Positions 1 to 13,000 of a stretch of 64,000 nucleotides of DNA are shown here, one piece after another. The number at the start of each line of letters is the position of its first letter. Position 1 is the first letter of the stretch. The notes beneath the pieces were generated by a model. That model saw nothing but the letters and a program-made list of their open reading frames with translations, did no database searches and was not told the DNA's origin. The stretch is from NCBI RefSeq assembly GCF_041146795.1, contig NC_135169.1:13707852-13771851 (forward strand). Reading direction: 5' to 3'. Source of the stretch: Maylandia zebra (taxonomy: Eukaryota; Chordata; Actinopteri; Cichliformes; Cichlidae). The translations under genes and the position numbers were made by a program.

Positions 1-688
1 CAAGGCCAGACTGGATAACGTGTGCACTGCCTGGATCAACAGGACCCTAAGAGCCTTCATCAGGAACTCAATGGTGATGTGGTGTGCAACACTAGAGGCC
101 TAGTTCAAGTACATAACACAAGTCACCATCAAGAACATCTACCAAGGAGATGCTCTGTCCCCACTACTGTTCTGCATAGGCCTTAACCTCCTCAGTGAAA
201 TCATTGACAAGACTGGCTACAGATACTGAATACGGAACGGAGCAGTTGTCAGCCACCTCCTGTAGATGGATGACATCAAGCTGTATGCCAATAGTGAACG
301 AGACATCGATTCACTGATCCACACCACCAGGATATACAGCAATGACATCGCAATGTCGTTCGGACTGGAGAAGTGTAGTCTGATGATAACAAAGAGAGGG
401 AAGGTAGTCAGAACTGAGGGGATCAAACTACCAGAAGGCAACATTGCAGACATAGAGAACAGCTACAATTAACTGGGGTACACACAGGCAAATGGGTACC
501 ACGAAGAGGCCAGTAGGAAAGTTGCAACCACCAAGTACCTGCAGAGGGTCAGGCAAGTCCTGAGGAGTCAGCTGAATGGTAAGAACAAGATCAGCAGAAC
601 AGCAGTGGGGACAGAGCATCTCCTTGGTAGATCCCGCACTTGATGGTGACTTGTGCTATGGGCTTGGAGTTGGCCTCTAATGTTGTAC

Positions 689-690
<2 letters not shown>
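1..690 (+). mobile_element. Dead non-LTR retrotransposon (LINE) reverse transcriptase fragment
   Basis: Reading across frames gives a reverse transcriptase palm. Around 150-200 there is a QGDALSPLLFC motif, and around 267-290 the MDDIKLYA catalytic box, followed by FGLEKC and a thumb region (YLQRVRQVLRSQLNGK, 535-580). Several in-frame stops break it (for example at about 103, 227 and 264), so it makes no enzyme. The left end runs off the window. The clade is uncertain: the wording resembles fish R2/NeSL-group elements, but I could not search. The last ~95 bases are an inverted copy of an upstream part (see separate entry). Confidence 0.8.
596..690 (-). repeat. Inverted copy of LINE bases 86-176
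   Basis: The reverse complement of about 597-690 matches about 86-176 of the same LINE fragment over roughly 90 bases with scattered differences, including the exact run ACCAAGGAGATGCTCTGTCC. The RT motif therefore occurs once forward and once reversed, about 420 bases apart, and the second copy ends at the (TA)n tract. Twin-priming type inversion or a fold-back rearrangement would explain it; assembly error is also possible. Confidence 0.8.
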
Positions 691-766
<76 letters not shown>

Positions 767-783
767 TATATATATATATATAT
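691..783. repeat. (TA)n microsatellite, target of the hAT insertion
   Basis: Nearly pure TA dinucleotides with one short ACACAC interruption. The tract resumes at 3351 on the other side of the hAT element, so the transposon landed inside a TA repeat and its 8-bp target duplication cannot be told from the repeat itself. Confidence 0.9.
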
Positions 784-3347
784 TAGTGCTGTCAATAGAT
801 TAAAAAAAATTAACTAACTAATCTCACAATTTTCTGTTATTAATTGCGATTAATCTCAATTACTTTATTAATAGCCTGGCTCCAATTACATTTTTTTTAT
901 TCTTTATATTTTAAGATTGTAACAGACATTTATGCAACACAATGAAGTAAATGCAGAATAAACACAAAGAATGTATGCTGAAATTCAAAGAGAATTTTAA
1001 TAGTTTCCATCAATCTTTAACACAGTGAAAACTTACAAAAAACCTTTAAGGCCATCAACAGTGACTGAACCCAGGCCTACAGGTTAAAGTGAATATCATA
1101 ACAATAAAGGGTGCACAAAACTCAGTATTTAAAACACAAAAAGACACAGCTGAAAACCCAGAATGTTGAACATTTTTCACTTCAAAGGAGCAATCTGGAT
1201 TAGTCCTTCTTTGCACTCAGCCAGTTACTGAGGCAGACTATTCTGTTTACATTGTCTGATGACAAAGAAGCACGCTTCTTTTGAATGATGTGACCTGAGA
1301 GTGAGAATAATCTCTCACAAGGCACTGTGGTTGTAGGGGTTGACAGGTACTTGCGTGCAATAGGTGCCAGCCTGGCATGTGCTCCTTCTCTCTTTAACCA
1401 CCACTGTAGTGGACACTCTCCTATGTCAATTTTGGGCTCTGCTTTGTACAGATTCAGACAGCAGTCTATAGCATCTTCCTCTTCCTCTGTATCTGAATCA
1501 GGAGAACCCAGCAAGCAGATGGACATCTTGCTCTTCTTTGGTGAGGGTTCCTCTGTTGTCTGAACAGATGGTTGGTGTGCATCCGTCTCTGACATCAGAA
1601 GGTCATGTACTGATGCCCACACCTCTCTTCTTTCATCTTTGGAAAGGCATTTAAGGTCTTTAAACCTGGGATCAAGGGCAGTAGCGATCTTCAGCCATGT
1701 GAGATTGCTGCTGTCCCTCCGCTGAGCTAGGTCTGTGGTAAAAATCTTCTTAAACCTCAAAACGTAGACTGGGTCATCATCTGAGGGCTCCATAATCCTG
1801 AACAAATGACACAAGGCTGGCAACACCATGGAACAAGAGACATACCGCTCTCCCCCCAGCAGTTCGGTAACATATCTGCAATAGAAAGATCAAGTCTGTA
1901 TTTTTCTATTAATCACACAGAGACAAACATAAAAACTACATATGAAAATACACAGAGAGGTGGAGGTGGAGAACATACTTGAAAACAAAGCTAGAATGCA
2001 AAGATAGACACACAATCATGAGAAACAAAATGTATTTACCTGCAAGGTTCCAGTAGTTCCTCCAGCTTTTGCAGTCTGTCAAGCTCCTGGTCAGTCAACA
2101 TAGTCACCTTGCTGTTTTGTTGAGTCAGGATGGTGGTCAGCCCAAATTTGTTTCTCTGGATCCGCTTGATCATCTCTAGGGTGGAGTTCCATCTTGTTGG
2201 AACGTCCTGAACAAGCGGTTCTGTTTGATGTCCATGTGCAGCTTGCTGTGCCTTTAATTCCTGAGCGTTTGCTGGACTATGCTTAAAATGTCCAACAATC
2301 TTGCGACATTTGGCCAGAGCCCTTTCAAATGCGCTGTCATTAAGAGAAACTGTGACCGTTCTTTGCAGAATGTGGGCCATGCAGGGCATGTGTTCAAATG
2401 GAAGTAGTCTGGCGGCTGCAACCATGTTACGAGCACTGTCGGTGCCAAGCGTGGTTACCTTGTCCTTGATTTTCCATTCGTTTGCAACATTCAGAAAATG
2501 GTCAGCACACGCCTCAGCATAGTGTCTCTCTTCAGTTTTACTCACTGTTAGTGCAAATGATTGCATAGTCCAGTCGTTATCAATAAAATGCGCCATGACC
2601 CCCAAGTAATTATCGTTGTTCACCGAAGTCCAGTGGTCTCCGGTGAGAGCGACATTCCTTACTTGCACAAGCTTGCTGGACTGCTGAGCCCTCTGGTCCC
2701 CATACAAAGTGTGCAGTCTCGACACAATGGTTCCTCTCGAGGGCAGATTGTAACACTCATCTCCTGATGCAGCACGAATGACTTCTCTCAGTCCATCATC
2801 TTCTACTATGCTAACTGGTCGGCAGTTTTTAGCTATCCAAACAACCAAGGAATTGGTTACCTTTTCTCTCACATTTTTTGTTATTCGTCCACAAGCACCA
2901 TACTCCTGAAGCGTAGACTGGCGAGGTCCCGTAGAGGTGGATTCAGTTGGGTGTTTTGCTCTCAGGTGATACGCCAGTGATGAACTGCTTCTGTGGTACT
3001 TGAATTCAGCTTTGCAAATTGTGCATCTTACTCTCGTTTTGTCCAACAAGCCATCAGGCAACTTCTTAAAGAGAAACTTTCCACCCAAAAGTCCGTCCTC
3101 GTCCATGCTTGCGTGTGTTAGCTAGTGTTAGCTAGATAGTAGCATGGTGTCACTTCTTCTTCTAATCATTTCTGTCAGGCCAAACGCCAGCATAGCACAC
3201 TGTTGCCCCCTCCTCCAGAGGTGCTCATGAATTTAAAGGTCTTAGATTACAGGAAATTAATAAAAAAACAAAATCAGCGTTAAATTTTTTTAATGCATTA
3301 AACATTTCGCGTTGATCTAAACAATTAACGCGATAATTTTGACAGCA

Positions 3348-3350
<3 letters not shown>
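784..3350 (-). mobile_element. Complete autonomous-looking hAT transposon
   Basis: Terminal inverted repeats: TAGTGCTGTCAA at 784 and its complement TTGACAGCACTA ending at 3350, continuing into AT-rich sub-terminal sequence (ATTAAC and GCGATTAA motifs at both ends). Both flanks are TA repeat, consistent with an 8-bp target duplication of TATATATA type. The element is about 2.57 kb and holds one two-exon transposase gene on the minus strand with all catalytic residues and no stop. It looks young. Confidence 0.93.
1200..3106 (-). CDS. hAT transposase with BED zinc finger (ZBED-like), two exons
   Basis: It cuts and pastes the hAT element that contains it. Exon 1 runs 3106-2040, exon 2 runs 1875-1200, and the intron (1876-2039) has a GT donor and a TTCTATTGCAG acceptor. 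The joined frame is 580 residues without a stop, and the codon split across the junction gives Arg356. BED finger: Cys28, Cys31, His47, His52. RNase-H-like catalytic acids: Asp157 (TGDHWTS), Asp223 (GTDSARNM) and Glu543 (PCERLFS). A PTRWNS motif precedes the insertion domain, and a C-terminal hATC dimerisation segment (WWLKREG to CLSNWL) is present. Length fits active hAT transposases (about 550-700). Because the ITRs are intact and the gene sits inside them, I read it as a transposon gene and not a domesticated ZBED gene. Confidence 0.92.

Positions 3351-3426
<76 letters not shown>
3351..3426. repeat. (TA)n followed by (GA)n microsatellite
   Basis: TA dinucleotides to about 3400 with a GTATATA interruption, then a pure GA run to 3426. 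The TA part is the continuation of the tract split by the hAT element. Confidence 0.9.
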
Positions 3427-3429
<3 letters not shown>

Positions 3430-3465
3430 GATATGGTGTAACAAATGCGTGTTACAAAGTTTATA

Positions 3466-3868
3466 TGGTTTTCCATTGGGTCCTTTCTCGGGCCAGGTAC
3501 TTTTTTTAGTACCTACTCAGCCAAAGCAATTCAGTTATTCAGTCAATCTGAAAATGTAATGTCAACAGATTGCATTCCACCGATTGGCTAGTCAGTTTTG
3601 TCACTCGATGACTCATGAGAGCATGTCATTCACAAAAATCAAATCCTCAAAGCCTGTCTCCAAATCTGACAAAAAGCTATAGACCACACAGCAGGTCTAC
3701 CATCGCCTCAAGTTTCTCCAGTGTGATGTTGTGCTTTTGTTGTATGCAAAATGGGACTTTTAGTAGTATTGCTGTAATGACCTTGCACACATAGGCAGTA
3801 CTTGATTGTAATGAAAAACAATTTAACTGAGTTGGGTCGAGCCGAGAAGGTTGTAATGGAAAAGATAC
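3466..3868. mobile_element. Probable MITE with TTTTCCATT ends
   Basis: The left end reads TTTTCCATTGGGTCCTTTCT and the right end, reversed, TTTTCCATTACAACCTTCTC, giving an imperfect inverted repeat of about 22 bases about 400 bp apart. No coding sequence. I found no convincing target duplication, so the borders are approximate and the superfamily is not assigned. It lies in the intron upstream of the first visible exon of gene 1. Confidence 0.45.
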
Positions 3869-4003
3869 ATTAGCTCATGTCCTCTTAAAGCACAAACAGT
3901 AGATAGTAGCAGCATGCTCCCTTTCGGTTATGTAAATGGTCAAGTTCTTGTTGAGCCGGGCAACACATAATTGTGACTAACATAAGAATTTATTTGTTCC
4001 TAG

Positions 4004-7000
4004 GGGTGGACGACAGTAGGAGCCTGGGATTTCAGGCACCGATAGAGGATGAAGAGTATGAATATTTAGAGCAGGAGGAAGGATACACGACAGAGCTGGA
4101 TTATGTAACAACATCAAGGTTAAAAGACAAGTGCATAAATGTCTACTATGTACAAAAGTATATGTGTTACCTTTTGTATCCCAGCTCCCGTTTTTCCGTG
4201 TTTTCCTTAGGTTCTTGACTCAAACAGTTCCGTCTAAGAGGAGAAAAAAACATGGCAAACGTCGAATCAGCAAATCACAAAATTGCATAGATCTCAAAAT
4301 CCGCATATTGGAAAACCCAAACATTGAAGTGCTTTCAAATACTGGTAAGTCTAAAGCAAACGTGATGTGAAATTTAAATGTTAAAAACAGAATGAAAACA
4401 CCTCAGTACACATGAAACTCTGGAGCAGATGTGGAAGATTTCACTGTGATTGATTCAGTGTTCCTCTGTGTTCTAGTGTTTCGGATGTACCGGCTTCACA
4501 AGCTGAAGGTTCGTCGTGGTTTGAAGGAAGCTGACTTCCTGAAACTACTCAGGTCTACCTTCCCTCAGCTGGCTGGAGATGAACCTTTTGACCTTTTCTT
4601 ATATTGCAACCTCAAGAAACTGAAACCTCTGCAAGTAGACTCTGTGACACCAGAGGAAATCATCAGAGTTTCTCGGGGATCTACCCTCTACATACGACTG
4701 CAGGTACTGTGCTGAGAAGATTTAACTGATCTCAACAGCGTTACCAAAGATTACAACACATTGACAACTTGATTTGAGAAGAAAATTCCGACCTTCTGTA
4801 AAACAGAAAGAAGATGCTGATGAAGATCATGAAGATCTTCCATCCACTGAGACAGACACCCATATAAATCTCAGAATCCGCATCCTGGAAAAGCGAAAGA
4901 TTAATGTTTTGTCAAAACAAGGTAAGTCTAAAGCAAACATGATGTGAAATTTAGATGTTTCTGCTATAAAAATGCAGCACATGTAAGCCGTATATCACCT
5001 TGTTACCTACTAGGTAAGTTCTGAAGTGCTTTTCACCCTTTTACCTGCTCGGAGATCGGTCTATTAAACACAGGTGAAGCTGATGGTCTCCACCACACCT
5101 CTATACCAAAAACAGTCATTTGCACCTTGTAAATCACAATTGTTGATGCCAGTAATGCTCGAGAGCAGCTGAAACCCTGGTCAGGACCAATGTTCCCTCT
5201 AAGCTGAGTACTGCGTACAGAAAATCTAGGTTGCGCGCAAAAAAAAAATCTAACCTGAATTGAAATTAAAGTAAATATTTTAACAATTCTGTCTTTTGCA
5301 GTGTTAGTAAGTGACTGGCTGCTCCCGTATGGGGTTAGACTGATGCCACCTTATCCCATAGTCCAGCCAATAATGCGATTCACATTCGTATATACGCAGC
5401 TAATCAACATCGCTAACAGGCTATGACAGCGTCCTTATGTGTCGACACCGGTGTTTTAGCTAGCAAAGTGGCGTGACTGATGTGGCGTGAAGCCACGTTA
5501 GTGTATAACCATTGGAGATGTGAGCAGGACAGACAGAACAATTGACGGAACAAGTGTGGACTTTATACCAGTTTTTAAATTGTGTTGATAGGCCACGTAA
5601 AACCAGAGTTATGACAAAAATATCTGCAATGTTTGGTTTTCTTCCTGAATATTATCATTGTTTATATTTACTGCGGGAAGAAATGGTAAAAACTGCGTTT
5701 TATAAGGAAAACGCTCGAAAGCACTCTCCACCTGTGAGCAAAGACAAAACCAAAAAGCCCCCACCCTTTCCCATTCGTCGAAAAATGTACCATGTCGACC
5801 AATCAAAACATGATATGGCAATATGGCATTTAGTGGTTTAGGAATGGGGGGGCATCAAATTTGATGCAGAACAGCTGACTGTTCCGTAAATAGTTTGAAA
5901 TGTTTTTTTAAAAAAATGCCTTAGTTGCATTTTTAGGTAAACAGTTGCAAAAAACTTTGTTTGCAAAACTCAGTAACTTTTTTGAAGAAGTAACTATATA
6001 ATTAACTGCCCGACATCAACTGTATTTTGCAGACAGAGCGTTACAGGACTATCTCCCAGACCAGACTCATACCCATAATACAAGTCAGAGCTTGTATGTA
6101 AATGTAAATGCTATAATTTGATTATTTTAATAAACCATGTAACTTGGATGGATTCGATGCTGGCATGACCACAGTGCACACGTCTGATGTCGCTCACAAT
6201 GGTCCAAGGGATCGCTCAGGGAGTTTGTGTGTTCGCTCAGACACATGAAAAATTAGAGGGAACATTGGTCAGGACACATATACCGTTTGTGCTGCCTCCC
6301 TGCACTCTACATGGACATCTTCATCTTTCTGCACTACTCCCTGGTCTAAGAATTGTAACATATTAATAAAGAAATATGTACTATAATACCAAGAATATTT
6401 TCATTATAAAACACAATGAAAACACCTCAGTACACATGAAACTCTGGAGCAGATGTGGAAGATTTCACTGTGATGATTGGAACATTAGGAGCCCATGTCA
6501 CCACTGGTACCTCCAAACTGTGAAAGCAGATTCCAGATTCAATTGGAAAGTAGTATCAGACGAACATTTAGTGAAAGTACAACAGGAAAGTGATGATTTC
6601 TTTCTCCTAATACTGGAAAAATTGAACTGATCTCTCAGCGTTCCTCTGTGTTCTAGTGTTTCAGACGTGCCCGCTTCACAAGCTGAAGGTTCATCGTGGT
6701 TTGCAGGAAGCTGACTTCCTGAAACTACTCAGGTCTACCTTCCCTCAGCTGGCTGGAGATGAACCTTTTGACCTTTTTTTAAGGGCCAAGCACAACAAAC
6801 TTAAACCTCTGAAAGGAGACTCTGTGACACCAGAGGAAATCATCAGACTTTCTCGGGGATCTACCCTCTACATACAACAGTCACTGTGTCCAGAAGATTT
6901 AAGACTTAAGATCCGCATCCTTGAGGACCCTAAGATTGATAAGATCACAAATATAAGTAAGTTTAAAGCTTTTAACCTTCAAAGATCTTTGGAAGGATTT

Positions 7001-10000
7001 GATGCCGTTAACGTTTTCTACCTCTTATTAGCTCCTTAACTTGATTTAGAGGCTTTGCATGTCTCAAGAGTCCAACGTACTAGTCATCCAGCTCTCTGTG
7101 CAGGTTTGCTGAGTTACCCGTTTATTAGTTGATTCAGGAAAACATGTCTTCTAACTTGTCGATGACTGAAACTGCTCTGACTGTAGTCACACTACCCGCT
7201 GTCTTAAAAAACCTCGTAACATTATAAAAGATACCTCACACTCTGGCCACTCCCTGTTTGAACTGTTGCCCTCGGGCCGACGGTACAAAGCAATCAGCGT
7301 AAGGACAAACAGACTCAAACACAGCTTTTACCAAATCAGAAAAATATGTCTTGATGCTGCTACTAAAAAATGTCCATCACGCTACTCCTGAAGTGATCTA
7401 TGCACTGACTGAGGCATGTGTGTGGGGATTGATTTTATTTTACAAATTTTATTTAAAGTTTACATTTGTATGGATGATGCATTGATCAGAGATCAATTCT
7501 AATTTCGTTCTACCTGTGACAATGACAAAAAAGACATTCTGATTCTGACTTTGTGAGCTTCTCTGTTTTCTCTCAGTGTGTCAGAATCACCCGTCTCATG
7601 AGCTGAATGTTCCTCGTGGTCTTCAGGAGGCTGACTTCCTGGCTCTGCTGAGGTCCACTTTCCCTCAGCTGGCTGCTGGTGAACCTTTTACCATCTTAAT
7701 TGGTCGCAACCACGATCTAATTCCTCCAAGAGTGGAGAGTATGACTGCAGAAGAGATCTGCAAGAACAGGACTAGGAATCCTGGTATTTACATCCGACTG
7801 AAGGTACTGCAAGAACCAATTTAACATCAGGGTGAAAACATTGTTTAAATGTAGAGCATGTTGTTCTGAATAAAAAATCAGATAAAAAAACTATTCTTTT
7901 ACTTTTTGGTGGAAATTTAGGGTCCAGAGAAAAGGTCTCTACAGAGAGAAGATGCTACCGCTGCTGAACTTCCTCCACCCAGCCTGGATCCAACCACACT
8001 GACCACTGAGTGAGTCAAAGAAAAGAGTAAGCTGCTGCTGTTAGAGTTTGTTATTTATGTCAACAGTTCAATCCAATTTTGTTCTTTTCCCCCAGAGTTG
8101 AGTCTGAGAAACCTCAGATCAGTCAATCAGACACCCACGTGCATCTCAAGGTCCACATTGTGGAGGACCCTCAGATGGATACCATCTCGCCCAATCGTAA
8201 GTTCAAAGCCTTTTAATTTATCTGTCCAGTACAATATTCAGTTATCACCACTGTGATCACATGCTGAGCTGAAATAATAAAGAGTAGCCGAGCATAGCTC
8301 CTAGGGTGGTCAGGACACATTTGTGACTATGAGGTCCTTTGTAGAGCTCTGTAGGCATGCTGCTGGATGGTTTGGGAAGCTTGTGATGACCTGAGTTTGG
8401 ACCAGTTTGTCAAAGCACTTCATGATTACTGGAGCACGAGCCACTACACAGCAGTCATTCAGAATGCTGATGGTGGTCATTTTTTGGTAGTGGTACCGTG
8501 ATAGAGGATTTCAAGCAAGGCTGTCAGTGGTAAGGCTTAATGTTGGGGACATGGTCTCTTTGACTGACAGGTGGCTGTAGCTGCTTCCTGAACCTCAGCT
8601 GGACCTCTGGATTGTGTTTGTGCTCTTGGAGCCTTTTGGACCATTTTAATGCAAATATCTGATAAATATTGTAGTTGCTTTGCAGCTGATAACAGACTGT
8701 CTAAGACGTCTGAGCTCTTGTTTTTTGAATGAAATTGTCAGGTTTTGGTGTGATGCTCCCTGTTAGCTGGCAACTTAGCACTCTTTCCTGTTTTATCCCA
8801 GTGTTTCAGAATTACCTGCCTCATGAGCTGCAGGTTCCTCGAGGTCTTCAGGAGGCTGACTTCCTAGCTCAGCTGAGGTCAACCTTCCCTCAGCTGGCTG
8901 CTGCTGAACCTCTGGAGCTCCTGATATCTAATGACGACAAGATACTAGAGCTTCTAAATATGGAGTCACTGACAACTGAGGAGATCAAAGAGGCTGTCCA
9001 GTCAACTGGGAGTGCTACCCTCTTTGTTCGATTGAAGGTACTGTGTCAGATTCAGCATTTCTGCCTTTGTAGATTTTTCTTTTGTCCTTCTTAATCCCTC
9101 CACATGGCATTGTCAGAAACCATTAATTACAAAACCCATGCTAAATAAAAACTATAAAACTTTCCAGGCCTCAGAGGATGTTCAGGATGATGTGAATAAG
9201 CTTGATGGTGCTGAAGACTCTTCATCCTTTTCTGAACAAACCACACTGCACAGGAGGTAAGTGATTAATAAAAAACGGTAAAATTGGAGAATGAAAACAC
9301 AGTTTCATAGCATTTATTATGTTGCATTTTGGAAATGGACAGTGACAAATGGACTGATTCCTATATAGCGCTTTTCTTCTCTCCTGGAGTACTCAAAGCG
9401 CTGTTTACAACATTCCTCATTCACCCACTCACACAAGGACTTCTAACCTCAAGTACAATCTAACCAACATTCACACTCCAGTTGACGCATCGGAGGGCAA
9501 CTTGGGGTTAGTATCTTTCCCAAGGATATTTGGCATACAGACTGGGGAAGCAAAGGTTCGAACCACCAACCTTCCAATCAGTAGCTGATCTGCTCTACCA
9601 CCACAGCCCCATTTTTCCCCACCCTGCCCTGCCCCGAAGATGGTAGTTTGACCCATCTTCAATCTTATGGGTTAGAAACCGTTTTGAAGATGAAGATGAA
9701 AGAAGTTACATCTTGGAGAAAGAATGAAGAGGGCTGCATTGGTGTGGCCAAAAAACATATTCTGCAATGTTCTCCCTTGAGACATTGCTGTAGAAAACCG
9801 GCTTACCTCTGGTCTCAAAGGTGTTCAGAAACAGTAAAGATCAAAAAACACAATAAGTTTTCTCCTGGTTGCACTCCTACCTGGTGTGCTGTCTTCTGGC
9901 TTTAATATTTTGAGCTGTTTGATATTTCCTGTTGTAGGGGTAGACTAGGGCTGCCAAAACTATTATTTTGATAGTCGACTAGCAACCGATTATTTTTGCA

Positions 10001-13000
10001 ATTAGTCGACTAATCAAATCGTGCATCTATTGGATGTATACCGTACAGCTTATTGCATCAGCATGTGTCTGCTCTTATATAACTATCATTAGCTTACAGT
10101 AGAGCTGGGTGATATAAGATTTTTTCATATCACGATATGTTTTTTTCATTTCAGGCGATAACGATATCTATCACGATATCAGCCAAATAACTATATTTGT
10201 AAGATTTAAATGTGCCGTTGCTCACAAGTAAAATGTGAAATAATCAGCAGCTTGTTTTTATTTAAATATTTATTTCCCATAATAAGTTCATCCATTAAGC
10301 GGACGCGAATGGATGGATGAAGTTCAACAGGGTAGATGTCTGACAAAAGCCGAATGACGAATTAGCGCTTCCAGTCAGAGACTGAGGCTACGTCCACACG
10401 TACACGGGTATTTTTGAAAACGGAGATTTTCCGTTTTCGTTTTAAAAAATAATCCCGTCCACACATAAAGGCAGAAATGAAGGTAAACGCTGCTATGAAC
10501 ATGCCAAAGCAGCAGGTGGAGCTAGATTCCTAACCGTGCAGAAATGTTGGCCAATCAGAAGTCTAGAAGCCTCGGTGGGAAAAGTAAACAAAGCTGGGGC
10601 ATAGAAGCAGAACCGAGTCGTATGTGTGGAGGGACAGTAACTGTGTGTATATGTAAGCATTTAAACACTGCAGAGAGTAGAATTAACAGTAACAGTATTG
10701 TAGAAATTCATTTCACCGAAACAATAACGTGGCGCACAGTGTGACGCATGCACCAGTTTATTGTATTTCCAGACTTGCTTTCGGCACAACTTACAGTGCA
10801 CGCTACTCTATTTTTTGTCAGACTTGAAATAGCCGAAATACCTTCACACTACAGAACTTCTATGGCTCTTCCGTTCGACAATCTCTCCGGCATTGGAACC
10901 ATCATCTGTTTTCTCTTCGGTAACCTTCGGTCACGCTTGGTTGATTTTTCTAGTCGGCACACTCATTTCCTCCATTACCCGGGCGGTACGGTCGCTGGCT
11001 GCTTCCCAAACAAATACACATGTGCGGCTTGGCACTTGTGCTGTACGTAACAAGTCACGCAACATGACGCTGCGGCTGTGATTGGTTCGGCTCTGCGCTA
11101 CTTAATTTGGATTGGCTGACCTTTTTTTTTTTTTTTTTAAGAGGACAAGAGCGGCGAGGTCTATCGCGATAGTTTAATTTCTCTATCGAGTAAAAGTTAT
11201 ATCGCGATACATATCGTTATCGTTCTATCGCCCAGCGCTAGCTTACAGCTTGAAGTGTTTAAGGTATGTGCTAACTTAAAATAAAGACAAGATGATAGTT
11301 TATTAAACCTTTAATGAAATTTGCAGATTGTCTCAGTGGAGTTTAATAAACTCAGCCGTCTGCTTCTCGCTCCCTAAAATTTAACAGGACATTGGAGTAA
11401 ATTCTCGACCATCTCACACTTCTGTTTAATCAGTTTTCTATTTGACGTTTATTCAGCTGTGTGAAGACTATAACTTTAATCTCAACCAAACTGATTTACT
11501 CAGGAACAAATAAAAAACACTGAAAAAATCCAAACAATGACATTTTTAAGTTATCTAAGTGACTTATATATGTTTAACCTGAGTAGCAAAAGACCGCGGG
11601 GGAGTCGAAAATGATGTGCCGGGGGTTGACTGTTCTCGCTGGCTCTAGTGAGTCTTGACCTCCTGGTCAGCTATCGAGCTGGTGCGTAACAGGTGTCTCC
11701 GAAAACGTCGGAGCACTTTTGCAAATATGTGATGTCTTGGTAAATTGAGCAGATATTTGAAGCTTACACAGCTACATTCTCGCCTGAAAATATCTTAAAA
11801 GTTTGTTACTCTTACACTCTTTCTGGGTTGTCTGTGAAGGTTCTCAGTCATCCAGGTCATCGTAGTCAAAGGAGCTTGTAAAGAAAAGCGTCTGGACTTC
11901 TTTAAGTTGCTTGAAGACGTTTCACCTCTCATCCGAGAAGCTTCTTCAGTTCTAAGGTCAAATGGTGGCGAGTCCCAGATTTTCAGGGTTGCAAAATAAA
12001 CCTTTAAGATATTTTTAGGCGAGAATGTAGTTTTGCGACCCAGAAAGAGTAATATTAAAACTAAGTAGCTGCTGCCGTTGTTGGAAACTGGGCCGCGCTA
12101 TGAATTCTGGGATAGGTTGGGCCACGAAGGATACACCCGACCCATCAATCAAATCTAGGGAAAAAGAGGGTGGATTTTTTTGGCCATATTTCGAGGAGTC
12201 TTCGAATTTGGACACCCTTCGTCGCGTTAAACGACTTACCTACTACTTACTTCTGCGTCTTTCAGAATCTTACAAAACTTCCAACGACGTGTCGACTTTT
12301 AAATTACTTGTCGATGATTTTTATAGTCAACATAAGCGTGACTCCTCAGCAGTGGTGATCTGCAACTTAAAGTGATGTACAGAATGAAAAATGAACTATC
12401 TGGAAGTTGTTGTTCACTCATATCATATCAAACCTTGAAATACAGGCTTCCTTAAAAAGATTGATTAAATGATTGATTGAAAACTTTGAGCAGCTCCAGT
12501 GCTGGATGGCAGATGTTATGTTAGCAGAGTTTTGCTGCTATTGTTTCTTTTCATTGCTATTGAATGCAACCTGATCTTTGCCCAGAGAGTAATGAAACAT
12601 TATGATTACCGCTCCATTTATCAGGTATGGCATCACTGGCAAGATGTGGCGTCATCACTTCTTTTCCTCTTATACTAGACTATGGGTATATGGATGATAG
12701 GTAGCTGTTTAAGATACAAAGGTGTATTATAAGACATGATGGTCTGAACACTGCTGATTAGCATGCTAGCTGGCATGCTAATCAGCAGTGGATGTAAAAT
12801 GTAGACATGTTTAATATTTCTATTTTTAACATTCTGTTGATATTATTGATTATATTATAAGTTAATTTTTGCGTGTTTTGATCTTAAAGTATGTATTGAC
12901 AATTGTCAATTGTTTTCAAGCTAATTTGCGAATCTGATTTGAGAAAGGCAGTCAGGTTTGCCAAACTGCACAGCTGCTAATGATAACCTTTATGCAGGAA

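Larger units (their letters stand above)
9949..12345. mobile_element. Degenerate composite hAT region, TAGGGCTGCC end
   Basis: Starts with TAGGGCTGCCAAAACTATTA and GTCGACTAG/TTAGTCGACTAA motifs typical of a fish hAT end. Related GTCGAC-rich sequence reappears near 12290-12335, marking the probable other end. No clear target duplication. It contains a nested hAT (10100-11240) and another repeat (11838-11985). Right border approximate. Confidence 0.45.

Noticed and set aside
568..795. Minus-strand open frame rich in Tyr and Ile
   Set aside because: It is just the (TA)n microsatellite read as codons.
1200..3106. Domesticated ZBED host gene
   Set aside because: Matching terminal inverted repeats enclose it and the catalytic residues are kept, so it is a resident transposase.
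3973..4218. Gene 1 starting at an ATG at 3973
   Set aside because: A TTGTTCCTAG acceptor at 4003 and the phase-1 entry shared with gene 2 exon 3 show this is an internal exon, not a start.
5542..5841. 99-codon open frame
   Set aside because: Inside a non-autonomous hAT, no known motif and no homologue that I recognise.
12015..12375. Open frames of 60-90 codons on both strands
   Set aside because: They lie in the degenerate composite hAT region and encode no recognisable domain.
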